Shown here one piece after another: positions 1-9,692 of a stretch of DNA of 64,000 nucleotides. The notes below the pieces were generated by a model. The model saw nothing but the letters and a program-made list of their open reading frames with translations, was not told the DNA's origin and made no database searches. The stretch lies in IMG/VR virus record IMGVR_UViG_3300032215_000682, positions 51,637 to 115,636 of that record. One strand, given 5' to 3'. Both the position numbers and the translations under genes were made by a program. Source of the DNA: a virus. How positions within the stretch are numbered: the first letter of the stretch is position 1; each line of letters begins with the position of its first letter.

Positions 1-94
1 CTTCATTAGTACAACCACCTAAGTCTGATTTATTATTTACATATCCTCCTTCAAATTGCAAAAGCATATCTGAAAATTTGTTTACATCTGCCAT
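1..94 (-). CDS. GH108-type muramidase (endolysin), N-terminal fragment
   Basis: The first 31 codons of a gene that runs off the left edge. The peptide has the pattern F-x-EGGYVN-x(5)-GGCTNE, which matches the N-terminus of glycoside hydrolase family 108 (DUF847) muramidases, where the Glu of the EGGY motif is the catalytic acid. Such enzymes cut the glycan strands of peptidoglycan for host lysis or entry. It lies 2 bp downstream of the 1966-residue tail protein on the same strand, so it is probably co-transcribed with the late genes. Family call is from the motif alone; the rest of the gene is not visible. Confidence 0.72.
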   Translation of the reverse strand, partial: MADVNKFSDMLLQFEGGYVNNKSDLGGCTNE

Positions 95-96
95 AA

Positions 97-3000
97 TTAT
101 GTTTTACTTATTGTTTGATTATTAATTTGAAATTTCATTATATATTTGTGTTGTGAATCATTATTATTAGAAAGTCTAACAATAAAAGCATCACTTCTTA
201 ATTGTTTTGTTAAAAATTCTTCTTTATAATTTAATGCTTTAGTATTAATATTTTTATAAGGAACTTCACATGTATAAGTCATTAAAGGTTGTCCTTTAAC
301 ACTAACATCTGTTATTGAATTAAATCTCCAATTATTTTCTATATTATCTACTAAAATGTCTTTAGAAAAGTGATTAATTTTTGGATAGGCAATTGATTGT
401 TGCATATCATCTTTTTTAGCTACAATTAAATTTAACTGTCCTGTAGTTTGATTTTGATTATAAATTAAAACCCCATCTAATGTTCTATCATTTACAAAGA
501 AATAATTTAACATGTCTTCATATCTTAAAACATCACATTGATATTCTATAAAATCTACAGTGTTATTAATAAATTTATCTTGTGTAACATATTCTATTAT
601 AAAAGGAAACAATTCTTCATAAAACACTTGATATGATTTGTTTGTTAATAAATGACTCCAAAGTCCTGTGCTATTTCCTGATTGAAAATATGTATTATTA
701 GAGATATAATAATTAGGAATAAAAGAATAAAAACTAATCCATTCACCATTAATAGGAGAATAAGCTAATGTCCATGATTTATTACAAAAATATCTCTTGT
801 CTTTTAAATTTATTTCTTCTCCATTTAAATAAAAAGCATTATTTTTATATTCCACTTTTCCTTTATATTGAGAATTTAAAGCATAATCAAGTTTGGTAAT
901 AAACATCCTATCATATTTATTATCCCATGTAGTTGCTATTCCTATTTTATTATAAGCATCATCAATATTAACATCTGGAAAATCTTTTCTAATACTAAAA
1001 GGAAGATGTTCTCTAAACCATGCTCTCATTTTAGGTTTATCTTTTCCTCTTGTTATATCTATTAGCTGATTTCCTCCTAATTGAAAAATAGAAGGATTTT
1101 CACTATTAACATAAAAATGTCCAAATGGTGTACTTTCAAAACTTTGATGTGTAGAACCACCAAAACCTAAATCAGATTTATAATATTCTTGAGGCTTTGT
1201 AGCAAACATATTGCCTATGCTCACTTGTTGTTGTTCTAATGATGTATTAATTGTTATATAAGCATTAAATACTTTTGTAGAATTGGTTTGTCTACATACC
1301 ACCTTATCTTGTTCTATTCCATTTAAAGCTATTAGAGCACCATCTTCTAATGGAAAATCATAATAATCATTGGCAGAATAATTAAGCCAATTAGGAACAC
1401 CTTTATTAGAATAAATTGCTCTATTAGGAAATTGATTTCTTATATAAGAAAGGGCATTTGTATAATCATTTCTAAGAATGTAATAAGGATTTTCTAAATT
1501 TTGTTTAGAATAATCAGAATTATAAAAATAATAATTATCAAATGATATTGGGTTCAAATATTGTTGAGTCCATGTTACAATATCTCCTACATAAGGATAG
1601 AAATTCTTTTCTTGATAATTTTCCCCATGTCTCATATCCACATTATAATCACTTTCACAAGCAAAATATGGAATGCCATATGAATACATTGGAAAATATC
1701 CTCTCTGATAAAACACACTACTTTCATCAACTATTGCATGAAGTTCTGGTGGTGTAAAATTAAAAAAGGCTTGACTGCCACTAGGATCTACAGGAGCTGT
1801 ATCCATATAATATTTACTAAAAGCAACATTGCTTAATAATGAATATTGGACATCTGTATTAGGCTGGTCATTTATTCTATCTTGAATAAAAAAAGGCATT
1901 TTTCTCTTTAGTCCAAAATTATTAATATATGTATCACCTCCAAATATTGTATCACATGAAGAATCTTGTATATTATTCCAATCTATTATACCACAATACC
2001 CTGTATCTACCCACTCAATATTTTCTATTGTTCCATACTGATCTGGTACATAAATTTTATTAGAAGCATAATAACTAGCTATATTAGAATATACACCTGT
2101 TTGAAGTTGATTAGAAGCTGCTATATTATTAAAAGCATCTGTTCTACTTGTATCACCTGTTAAATTTCCATTAACATCATATATTAATGCCCCATTATTT
2201 AATACCCAATCAACACATTGAAAAGCTTTAGCAGGAATAATAACATCAGGAGTTGTAGCATCATAAGCTGGAATAGAAAAGAAAATAGAACTTTCTCTCT
2301 CAAAATTATTAATTCTTACACTGGAATAATTATCATTAATTTGTATATTTCCAGGATTTAAATATATATTGTTACTAGTGACACTAATTTTTTTATAAGG
2401 CCCATTTTCTATAAAAGAAGAACTATTATATTTACCATCAGAAATATAATATATTGTAGGATTTCTAGGAATTCCAAGAGATTTAAATAAGTCTGTAAAC
2501 TCTTTAGTATATTTACCTTGATTAGTAGCAAAACCAAATCCTATACCTATTGCAAGTTCTATAGCAAATCCTACTAATGGAGCACTTGTTCCAAATATTG
2601 TTATAGGAGCTGCTGCTGATGCTGCATTAAAAGCATCTATAACTATTTCAAGAGCTGCTAACACTTCTGCAAATGTATAAGCTTGTTTAGTTAATAATGT
2701 ATAAGGAGCATGTTTCACCACTTCTACATATTCACCTCTTGATATTCCATATTGAATAGATTCAAGTTTAATAATATTTCCTAAAAATGGTTTATTAAAA
2801 CTTGTATTAGGAGAGTGAAATGTATATCTAGCATTAACATAATTATTATTTTTATAAGGGTGCTTAACATTGCTTCCTCCTCTTTTATCTAAAAGATAAA
2901 CATCTGTATTTAAATCATTATAAGAATAAGATGGATAGTATATTTTTTCAAAGCTTTGACTACCATCTAATGCTTTTATAGGCTCTCCTTTAGAATTTAA

Positions 3001-5997
3001 AGCATTTGATTTCCATACATCATATAAAAGCCCATTAGCTAAAATAGATTTATTGCTTCTTCTATTACTTCTTTTAATTCCATAACCTACAATATTAAGC
3101 CTTTCTTCATTAGAAATTAATTTAGAAATCTCAGCATCTATTAATATTTCTTTTACACTTTCAACATCTAAATTAACCCCTATAGGATAGAATTTATTTT
3201 TTATAGTATATTGTGTAGGTCTATTAGCTACACTTCTATCAGAAGCATTGTAAGCACTATTTTGAATGTTTGCCACCCTACAATCAGGAAATTTAAAATG
3301 TCTAATTGGTTGTGAACATAATTCAGCATAAACATCTTTATTATTTGGATAGGATTCACTACTTTTCCAATAGGCAAAATCACCTATATGATAGGTTTGT
3401 TTTTCACATTCAGCATTAACATATACTTGTGTAGGTGTAGGGACTAATGATTTATAAATACATTCAAATTCATAAATTCCAGGTATATCAATAATTTTAC
3501 TTCCAATAACTGTAGGAGTGGTGATACAAATTGTAGCAAATCCCCATTTAGCTTGTCCAAAAAGTCCACTATTTTGATCCCAAGAAGGATTTGCATCATT
3601 TGTAATAGTAGTGGGATCTGGAGTAAATATTCTAAAATAGTATGTTTGCCCCACTGTTAAAGCAATTTGACCATTTGCTACATCTCCTACTAGTAAATAT
3701 ATCCCTGTAGAAGAATCTTGTGGACTTGAACAAGCTATTGGACAACTTCCTAAACAATCTTGAAATACTTCTAAACTAAATTTAGTATTAGTAAGACCAG
3801 AATTTATACCACTGAGTCCTAAATTAATAGCATGTGTTTTAGCTGTAGCTATAAATGAATACCACACTTGATTATCTGTATAACATGTACCAAAACTATT
3901 ACATGATTGACATCCTGCACATCCTGATGGATTATATAAATCTGTTGGTGATGACACTCTTGCTAAATAAGCATAATCATTAGGTTGATTAGTTGTAGGA
4001 TTGAGTCTACATGCACCATTAGTACTTGGAGCTATTTGTAAAGCTGTTGCACATGTTTTATTAATAGGAACAAATAAATCTGAGTTTAACACTTGACTGG
4101 CAGCATTACCTGTTCCTGCTCCAAAAGCATCTGCAAATGTTGTATTATATTTTGGACTATGTATTAGATTAGTTTGAGTGTATGTTGAAACACTAGTGTT
4201 AATTTGTGGTGCTTGTAATGTTTTAAATATTATTGAATCTGCAATATTATTATAGCCACTAGGAATTATACATCCACAATTTGTTAATAAAGTGTTATTA
4301 ATATTATAAAATGTAATATTATCTGAGCTATATATCTTTGTATTAGGCTCAATACCACCAATATTATTAATTTTTGAATAATAAAAAGGTGGTGTAGAAG
4401 ATTGTGGATCATTAGTATATAAATCACTATTACAACTAAAGTATTTATATGTGTCTACTATTTGTACACCAGAAGCATTATAGGGACAATTTGGAGATTG
4501 TCCTTCATCTTGTGCTGTATTATATACTTGCCATAATTTATTAATTTCTTGTGAAGGACAACCTTGTGCTGTCAACTCATTGCCATCTGTAACAATATAA
4601 TCAACATCTAAAACATCTGTTGTATTTATATAATTATCTATGGTGTCTTTCATTTTATAAGCATCTTTATAATACTGCTTATCATTATTAGAAAGAATAA
4701 AATCTGCTGTTGTTCCTCCTCCTTTTAATTTAAAATATATACTAAAAGCATATACTTCATCTCTATTATATCCTACATAATTAGCAGCATTATTACTATT
4801 AGAATAAAAATCAGATGGCACTTCTATTGTTTGCCATTTTAAATGTAATTTATTAACTACAGGTTGTAAATTTAACTCTCTTTGAGCTTCTAGTCCATAC
4901 CAAAATAGAAAATCATTAGCTTTTGTTATTCCCTCAGCTTTATTATAAAGAGGTCTTCTTCTTAATACATCATCAATAGTAAGTCTTGCTTCACTATCAT
5001 ATTCATTACCTGTAAATGTATAAATAAAATTATTAGAATTAATAGAAAATGTCCCTATTTGAAATATAGATGTTGTGTTATTTACTGTTATTAGAACAAT
5101 AATATTTATATAATTATATCTTTTAGCATCTAAATTACTAATAGAAAGTTTAATTGCTTGACTTGTTAAATAATCTGTATTAACTGTAATAGTGTTAGTG
5201 GTATCATAAATAGGAAATGGGTTGGATATTGTAAAATAATCTGTTAATTCTACACCAATACTATTAGAATAGCTTACACTAAATTGATATGTTCCAGCTT
5301 TTAAACTTCCTCCAATAACATCTTCTATTGTATTTAAACAAGGAATATTAAAAGGTTCATTCACTAATATTTTAGAACAATCTAATTGATTTGTATATAT
5401 AATTTCTCCACAATCTCCTGTTGATTGTACAATATAAGGAATATGAGAAATATCTAAAAATCTCATTCCATTATTATAGTCTGTAAAATAAATAACAATT
5501 GATTCATTATTAGGAAGATTATTATTAGGATTGTATCCAATACTAAAAGAACTTCTAATAGGAAAATTTATATTAAAATTAAGACATGGAGCATTAATTA
5601 TTGTTTCATATTGACAAAGTTCTTTCTGTTCTATTAATTCTAATGGCTTTCCTTCAATATAAGAAGCATTACATGTAGAACAAAATACTTTTTCATCAGC
5701 AATGTCTTCATAATTAGAACTTCTAATCATTCCAATTTCTGAATCTTTTGTTGATTCATTTACTAGAAAGAATATAACAATATTTTTAATAGAAATATTT
5801 AATGTTCCTATTACAGAATATCCTTCTTTAAATCTTGTACATAGCAAATTACTAGGCTCATTAGAAATTCTAAATAAGTTTCCTGATACATCTTGTATAT
5901 TAGCATTTACTGCAAGACTATAAGAGTTTGGAGACATGTTTGAGATATGAGAATCCATATCCATCCCAACACTTGTCTGATTTATTTCTTGTGACAT
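97..5997 (-). CDS. Very large tail protein, crAss-like 'muzzle'/tail stabilisation candidate
   Basis: 1966 residues, the largest gene in the window and last full gene of the late strand. Its length, its N-terminus (short polar leader, PNSYSLAVNANI, then beta-rich sequence) and its place after three connector-type genes fit the large tail-end (muzzle) protein of crAss-like phages. About residues 640-826 carry a Cys-rich region with NKTCATALQI, VWYSFIATAKTH, GQTYYFRIFT and FATICI, which resembles domains of Flavobacteria type IX secreted proteins, apparently an insertion. Residues around 1130-1190 form a long Ala/Ile/Gly-rich hydrophobic stretch that could contact a membrane. Structural role is inferred from size and order; no enzymatic motif seen. 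Confidence 0.68.
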   Translation of the reverse strand: MSQEINQTSVGMDMDSHISNMSPNSYSLAVNANIQDVSGNLFRISNEPSNLLCTRFKEGYSVIGTLNISIKNIVIFFLVNESTKDSEIGMIRSSNYEDIADEKVFCSTCNASYIEGKPLELIEQKELCQYETIINAPCLNFNINFPIRSSFSIGYNPNNNLPNNESIVIYFTDYNNGMRFLDISHIPYIVQSTGDCGEIIYTNQLDCSKILVNEPFNIPCLNTIEDVIGGSLKAGTYQFSVSYSNSIGVELTDYFTISNPFPIYDTTNTITVNTDYLTSQAIKLSISNLDAKRYNYINIIVLITVNNTTSIFQIGTFSINSNNFIYTFTGNEYDSEARLTIDDVLRRRPLYNKAEGITKANDFLFWYGLEAQRELNLQPVVNKLHLKWQTIEVPSDFYSNSNNAANYVGYNRDEVYAFSIYFKLKGGGTTADFILSNNDKQYYKDAYKMKDTIDNYINTTDVLDVDYIVTDGNELTAQGCPSQEINKLWQVYNTAQDEGQSPNCPYNASGVQIVDTYKYFSCNSDLYTNDPQSSTPPFYYSKINNIGGIEPNTKIYSSDNITFYNINNTLLTNCGCIIPSGYNNIADSIIFKTLQAPQINTSVSTYTQTNLIHSPKYNTTFADAFGAGTGNAASQVLNSDLFVPINKTCATALQIAPSTNGACRLNPTTNQPNDYAYLARVSSPTDLYNPSGCAGCQSCNSFGTCYTDNQVWYSFIATAKTHAINLGLSGINSGLTNTKFSLEVFQDCLGSCPIACSSPQDSSTGIYLLVGDVANGQIALTVGQTYYFRIFTPDPTTITNDANPSWDQNSGLFGQAKWGFATICITTPTVIGSKIIDIPGIYEFECIYKSLVPTPTQVYVNAECEKQTYHIGDFAYWKSSESYPNNKDVYAELCSQPIRHFKFPDCRVANIQNSAYNASDRSVANRPTQYTIKNKFYPIGVNLDVESVKEILIDAEISKLISNEERLNIVGYGIKRSNRRSNKSILANGLLYDVWKSNALNSKGEPIKALDGSQSFEKIYYPSYSYNDLNTDVYLLDKRGGSNVKHPYKNNNYVNARYTFHSPNTSFNKPFLGNIIKLESIQYGISRGEYVEVVKHAPYTLLTKQAYTFAEVLAALEIVIDAFNAASAAAPITIFGTSAPLVGFAIELAIGIGFGFATNQGKYTKEFTDLFKSLGIPRNPTIYYISDGKYNSSSFIENGPYKKISVTSNNIYLNPGNIQINDNYSSVRINNFERESSIFFSIPAYDATTPDVIIPAKAFQCVDWVLNNGALIYDVNGNLTGDTSRTDAFNNIAASNQLQTGVYSNIASYYASNKIYVPDQYGTIENIEWVDTGYCGIIDWNNIQDSSCDTIFGGDTYINNFGLKRKMPFFIQDRINDQPNTDVQYSLLSNVAFSKYYMDTAPVDPSGSQAFFNFTPPELHAIVDESSVFYQRGYFPMYSYGIPYFACESDYNVDMRHGENYQEKNFYPYVGDIVTWTQQYLNPISFDNYYFYNSDYSKQNLENPYYILRNDYTNALSYIRNQFPNRAIYSNKGVPNWLNYSANDYYDFPLEDGALIALNGIEQDKVVCRQTNSTKVFNAYITINTSLEQQQVSIGNMFATKPQEYYKSDLGFGGSTHQSFESTPFGHFYVNSENPSIFQLGGNQLIDITRGKDKPKMRAWFREHLPFSIRKDFPDVNIDDAYNKIGIATTWDNKYDRMFITKLDYALNSQYKGKVEYKNNAFYLNGEEINLKDKRYFCNKSWTLAYSPINGEWISFYSFIPNYYISNNTYFQSGNSTGLWSHLLTNKSYQVFYEELFPFIIEYVTQDKFINNTVDFIEYQCDVLRYEDMLNYFFVNDRTLDGVLIYNQNQTTGQLNLIVAKKDDMQQSIAYPKINHFSKDILVDNIENNWRFNSITDVSVKGQPLMTYTCEVPYKNINTKALNYKEEFLTKQLRSDAFIVRLSNNNDSQHKYIMKFQINNQTISKT

Positions 5998-6006
5998 TAT
6001 TATTTT

Positions 6007-6966
6007 TTAAAAGTGTCTTACATTCATTCTCTCATAGGAATAGTATTGATTCCTAAGCCTTCTGCTATCTTCAACAAGTTTATTAAAACTAGGTAATTTT
6101 GAAAGGAATCTTGCCTCAGCCATACTTTTAGCTGATTTTTCATTCCAATATTTTAATTTATTTTCTAAATTAACATCTTGACTATCAGACCACATAGCTT
6201 CAAAAAAGAATAATATTAAATAATCTCTAAGAGCTTGTAAGAGCACAGGATGATCTCCCACTAATGGCAACCCTGTTTTTTCATCAAAAGGCCCTGAATA
6301 ATATCTAATAAACATCATAGGGTGCTTTAAATTAGAAAAGACATAATAAGTGTTTCCTTGTTTTCTAATAGAAATATCATGTACACCACCTCCTTTAAAA
6401 TTTTTACAATGTTTATGACAAAATGTTTCTGTTAATTTATTTCCAAGTTTTAAAAGTCTTGGTGTAAAATTCCATTCATAATTAGCATTAGCCCATGAAT
6501 TTCCTTCAACATATTCTTTAATAGTCACTTTTTCTATTACATTTTCTGGAGCACAACCATTTATATAAACACCATAAGTGGGTTGATTACATATTCCTCC
6601 AGGCTGTTGTATCATTTCACAATCTTTATGTGTATAAACAACAATTTTATCTTGAAATTCTCTCCAATGAAAAGGCTTTATTTCTTTTCCATTATATGTT
6701 TCATTTTCTAATTCTCTATGATTTTCTTTACAAAGCCAAGCAGAATCTAACATCATAAAGTCACAAGGAAGTTGTCCTTTGTGATCTGTAAGTGTTATCA
6801 TAGTGTCTTTTCTTTCAAAGAGAGAAAGTCCTAAATTAGAATTAAACCAAGCTATTTGGTCATAAAATTTACCAACATCTAAAAGACCATTAGCTGAATA
6901 AGAAGCTAAATAGTCCTCTATATAGTTCATTGTGGAGTCACAACTTATTAAATTAAAATCACTCAT
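6007..6966 (-). CDS. Tail/connector structural protein
   Basis: 319 residues, between the muzzle candidate (9 bp away) and the next gene, which shares one base with it (stop/start TAATG arrangement). Mixed alpha/beta composition with many aromatic residues and a few scattered Cys; no signal peptide or membrane segment. Position among the connector and tail-end genes of a crAss-like late operon suggests a tail hub or tail tube component. I do not recognise a named domain, so the role is inference from context. Confidence 0.55.
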   Translation of the reverse strand: MSDFNLISCDSTMNYIEDYLASYSANGLLDVGKFYDQIAWFNSNLGLSLFERKDTMITLTDHKGQLPCDFMMLDSAWLCKENHRELENETYNGKEIKPFHWREFQDKIVVYTHKDCEMIQQPGGICNQPTYGVYINGCAPENVIEKVTIKEYVEGNSWANANYEWNFTPRLLKLGNKLTETFCHKHCKNFKGGGVHDISIRKQGNTYYVFSNLKHPMMFIRYYSGPFDEKTGLPLVGDHPVLLQALRDYLILFFFEAMWSDSQDVNLENKLKYWNEKSAKSMAEARFLSKLPSFNKLVEDSRRLRNQYYSYERMNVRHF

Positions 6967-7529
6967 TATATTATTTGATTAATTCTTCTTTTATAAAAAT
7001 CTTGAAATTTATAAGAATAAAAATTAGCATCAGTTTTTACTTTCTTAGCTAATTGTTGTTTTAATTGTTTTGTAGGTTCCCATCTATAAACATGTGCTTT
7101 TTTAGAAGTTGTATTCTTTCTATTAAACCACATAAATCTAAACCAATCTAAATAGTGTTCTAAATTCATATATCTTTGTGGGTGAGAATATTTTTTTAGT
7201 CTTCTTTCTTTTAAATATTCTGAAAGATTAGAATTCTTTATTTTTTCTATTGTTTCTTCTTTATTTTCTCTATGGTTAATAGGTGTATATTTAGACACCA
7301 CTAATGTTCCCATATTTTTAAAAATATTAAAACCTTCAGGATTTTCTAATAGCCATTTACCTATTTCTATATTAGAAAGCATTATCACTTGGTAAATATC
7401 TGAATTAGAAAGTTGCCTTCTATTCATCTTAAATCTCTTTCTGATTTTTTTACATAATTCATTAGAAAATACAGAAGTTTTTTCTCCATATTTTAGAATT
7501 CCTTTAGATGTTTCTATCTTTTGACTCAT
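6966..7529 (-). CDS. Small basic late protein, tail module
   Basis: 187 residues, very Lys/Arg-rich (for example KKIRKRFKMNRRQL and the C-terminal YKRRINQII), with overlaps of 1 bp downstream and 4 bp upstream, so it is translationally coupled within the tail operon. The central YMNLEHYLDWFRFMWFNRK segment is aromatic. No catalytic motif is visible. Likely a structural or assembly protein of the tail or head-tail connector; function unknown. Confidence 0.5.
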   Translation of the reverse strand: MSQKIETSKGILKYGEKTSVFSNELCKKIRKRFKMNRRQLSNSDIYQVIMLSNIEIGKWLLENPEGFNIFKNMGTLVVSKYTPINHRENKEETIEKIKNSNLSEYLKERRLKKYSHPQRYMNLEHYLDWFRFMWFNRKNTTSKKAHVYRWEPTKQLKQQLAKKVKTDANFYSYKFQDFYKRRINQII

Positions 7530-8245
7530 TCTTTTGGTTGTATTGGTTGTTTAGTTTTGATATTTGAATCAAGGTCAGGATTGGAATCTTTTACAAACTT
7601 GCCATAAACAGAAGCTAATTCTGTTATAAGTTGTTGTTTAACATTATGTAAAAGATATTCAGGACATACAAATTCATAATCTAAAGGACTATCTATACAA
7701 TCAGGCACATCACATGATTCACATTCATCTTGTATTAAACTATCTACAAGCCAAGGTTTTTTAAAATAAGCTTCTATTGTAATAGTTTCAACATCAGAAT
7801 TAGGAATATAAATATATCCATCAATAAAAAAATAATATTTCTTTCTAAAATCAACATATTGTCTATTTTGAATAGCTCTCCACTGTTTGGGAAATATAGG
7901 TTCATAATAAGTTTCTAAATTGACACTAGAGACATACTTTATTAGATTGCCATATCTTGTAGAAAATGTGCTTGGAAGCCTGTATTTAGTCCTCTGTAGC
8001 CTTTTACATACATAAGTGTCAAGAGCTTCACAACTTGTTATAGGTACATCTATAAGGTTTAAGCAATTAATAACTTTCCACCCCTCCTGTAATTTATACA
8101 CCCTTCTGGAATCATTTTCCTTTTTAATGTAGTCTGCTGCTATATCAATAGCTTTACTAATTACAAATTGTGGAGGAAGATAATCATCTACTGAAATTGC
8201 ACGAAGATCATTCCATGTCTCACTAATTAATTGTCTGTTGGTCAT
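7526..8245 (-). CDS. Head-tail connector / tail accessory protein (P22 gp4-like candidate)
   Basis: 239 residues. The N-terminus (ETWNDLRAISVDDYLPPQFVISKAIDIAADYIKKE) is helical and precedes a beta-rich middle and a C-terminal helix ending in QLITELASVYGKFVKDSNPDLD, a layout typical of gp4/gp10-like ring proteins that extend the portal. A CxxC...C cluster (ESCDVPDC) lies near residue 195. It is the first gene after a terminator and promoter, so it heads the tail-end operon. The -7 box ends only about 8 bp before this ATG, so its mRNA may be almost leaderless. Domain call is by fold pattern and position. Confidence 0.6.
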   Translation of the reverse strand: MTNRQLISETWNDLRAISVDDYLPPQFVISKAIDIAADYIKKENDSRRVYKLQEGWKVINCLNLIDVPITSCEALDTYVCKRLQRTKYRLPSTFSTRYGNLIKYVSSVNLETYYEPIFPKQWRAIQNRQYVDFRKKYYFFIDGYIYIPNSDVETITIEAYFKKPWLVDSLIQDECESCDVPDCIDSPLDYEFVCPEYLLHNVKQQLITELASVYGKFVKDSNPDLDSNIKTKQPIQPKE

Positions 8246-8252
8246 AATTGTG

Positions 8253-8304
8253 TAAATATACTAATAATTATTGAATTTTCCTAATACCTCATAAAATTAT
8301 GTGA
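8253..8304 (-). promoter_or_regulatory. Palindrome-marked late promoter, copy 1
   Basis: Read on the minus strand: imperfect palindrome TCACATAATTTTATGA (8289-8304), 3 bp, ATTAG as -33 (8281-8285), exactly 20 bp, then TATATTTA as -7 (8253-8260). The same layout and spacing occurs at 37650-37701 and 40322-40373. It drives the tail-end operon starting at 8245. Confidence 0.75.
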
Positions 8305-8321
8305 AATTAGTGAATATAAAT

Positions 8322-8350
8322 AAAAAACCCCTAGAGGATGTCTCTAAGGG
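8322..8350 (-). terminator. Rho-independent terminator after the 8364-9662 genes
   Basis: On the minus strand CCCTTAGAG and CTCTAGGGG pair around a 5-base loop (one mismatch), followed by six T. It separates the exonuclease unit from the tail-end operon and sits just upstream of promoter copy 1. Confidence 0.8.
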
Positions 8351-8363
8351 CTTGTGTTAATTG

Positions 8364-8756
8364 TTAATTTAAGTATTCCAAACTAGAAGATAGCAATGTT
8401 TGGTTAATTTGCCCTAGAAGCTCTTCAGACATCTCTACAAGCTCTTCATCTCCTATGTCTATACTCCAATCTAATAAGTCTTCTACAAAGCTTGCAAATG
8501 AATCTAATAGCATTTTATTTGATAAATCTTCATTTACATCTGCTGTAATAGTTTCTGGAATATGTTCATATTCTCTCATTACATGTTCTGGTATAGCTTC
8601 TGCATAAAAAAGTGTTATTTTATATAACTCTTCTAATGCTAGTCTTTCTGTAGCTCTTTCTGTAATTGACATATTAAAAGTTAGTTGCTCAGGGAAAACT
8701 ACAAAACCTAGAAATATATCTTCAATGGTAAATTCATCCTCTATTTTATTTTTCAT
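8364..8756 (-). CDS. Acidic hypothetical protein
   Basis: 130 residues, strongly acidic (Glu/Asp-rich, almost no Lys after residue 3) and predicted mostly helical. Its start codon overlaps the stop of the upstream 46-residue gene (ATGA). It is the last gene of the exonuclease unit, ending just before a terminator. Acidic small phage proteins can be DNA mimics or inhibitors of host enzymes, but no specific similarity is recognised. Confidence 0.6.
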   Translation of the reverse strand: MKNKIEDEFTIEDIFLGFVVFPEQLTFNMSITERATERLALEELYKITLFYAEAIPEHVMREYEHIPETITADVNEDLSNKMLLDSFASFVEDLLDWSIDIGDEELVEMSEELLGQINQTLLSSSLEYLN

Positions 8757-8893
8757 TTTATTATTTCTACTTTTCTTACATTCATTCCTTCCACATCTTT
8801 TGCTAAAATATTAGCCATTTGTGATGTATAATTGCCTAAACAATTCATTATTCTGTATGTACCATCAATACATTCTATTTTTATTTTAGTCAT
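8753..8893 (-). CDS. 46-residue hypothetical protein
   Basis: A short gene coupled on both sides: it overlaps the exonuclease stop by 8 bp and its stop overlaps the next start (ATGA). Sequence begins MTKIKIECIDGTYRIMN. The tight packing supports it as real; function unknown. Confidence 0.55.
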   Translation of the reverse strand: MTKIKIECIDGTYRIMNCLGNYTSQMANILAKDVEGMNVRKVEIIK

Positions 8894-9662
8894 TTCTGAA
8901 TTTTTTTATCTGACAATAATCTTGCAATTTCTGATATACTTTTTTAGTAATTATTACATCATTTTCACAGTAATCAATCATGTTTTTCAATGCTTCCTTA
9001 TCTTTTTTAAGAATAACATCATTCCATAATTGTAAACCACCAGTTGATACTTTTTCACCAAGTCCAAGAAATTTAGCTATATAATCAAGTTTATTGTTAT
9101 TAAAACTAAAACTATTTCTAGCCATTTTCAATGTATCAATTGTTTGAAGTTTAGCAGGAAATGGTATTCCATGATATATGCATCTTGTCCTAATAAAAGG
9201 AATGTCAAACCCATCAGAATTATGTCCTACTAGAATAACATCTTCATTTAAAAGTTTGCTAAATTCTAATAGAAGTTTAGCATCACCATCACTATTCCAA
9301 GAAAGTGTTTGCACTTTATCACTATCATCCCAAGAATAACTAAGGCATATAATCTTTTTTTCTTCTATTATATTATCATGTGAAAGGTTAATTTTACTAC
9401 CAATTCTCCATGAAGATACAATATTAAATGAAGACTCAATATCAATAAAAAGCTTTCTTTTAGGAGCTTTAACTTCTAAGACAGAATCATCATTTTTAAT
9501 TCTAATCTTTCTAAACCTATTTCTGATATATTCACTGGACAAACCTTCACCTATCTCACTTGCCACTAAGCTCCATCTAAATTGTGTGTCTTTAGTTCTC
9601 CAATCTTCAATAAATGCATAATTTTCTAATAGAAAAGCATCAACTTTTTGTTTTAAATTCAT
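8886..9662 (-). CDS. DEDDy-type 3'-5' exonuclease
   Basis: 258 residues. Residues 70-80 have LFIDIES (Exo I DxE), the middle has VGHNSDGFDIPFIRTRC (Exo II), and the C-terminus has YCENDVIITKKVY (Exo III, YxxxD), the signature of the RNase H-like DEDDy proofreading-exonuclease family. The first 55 residues resemble a small helix-turn-helix. The PolB at 49855 carries its own exonuclease domain, so this stand-alone enzyme may act in DNA processing, packaging clean-up or host DNA degradation. It has its own promoter (9693-9725) and lies in the late strand, away from the replication genes. Confidence 0.82.
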   Translation of the reverse strand: MNLKQKVDAFLLENYAFIEDWRTKDTQFRWSLVASEIGEGLSSEYIRNRFRKIRIKNDDSVLEVKAPKRKLFIDIESSFNIVSSWRIGSKINLSHDNIIEEKKIICLSYSWDDSDKVQTLSWNSDGDAKLLLEFSKLLNEDVILVGHNSDGFDIPFIRTRCIYHGIPFPAKLQTIDTLKMARNSFSFNNNKLDYIAKFLGLGEKVSTGGLQLWNDVILKKDKEALKNMIDYCENDVIITKKVYQKLQDYCQIKKFRND

Positions 9663-9692
9663 TAATTATATTTAATTAAAATTTCAATAATA

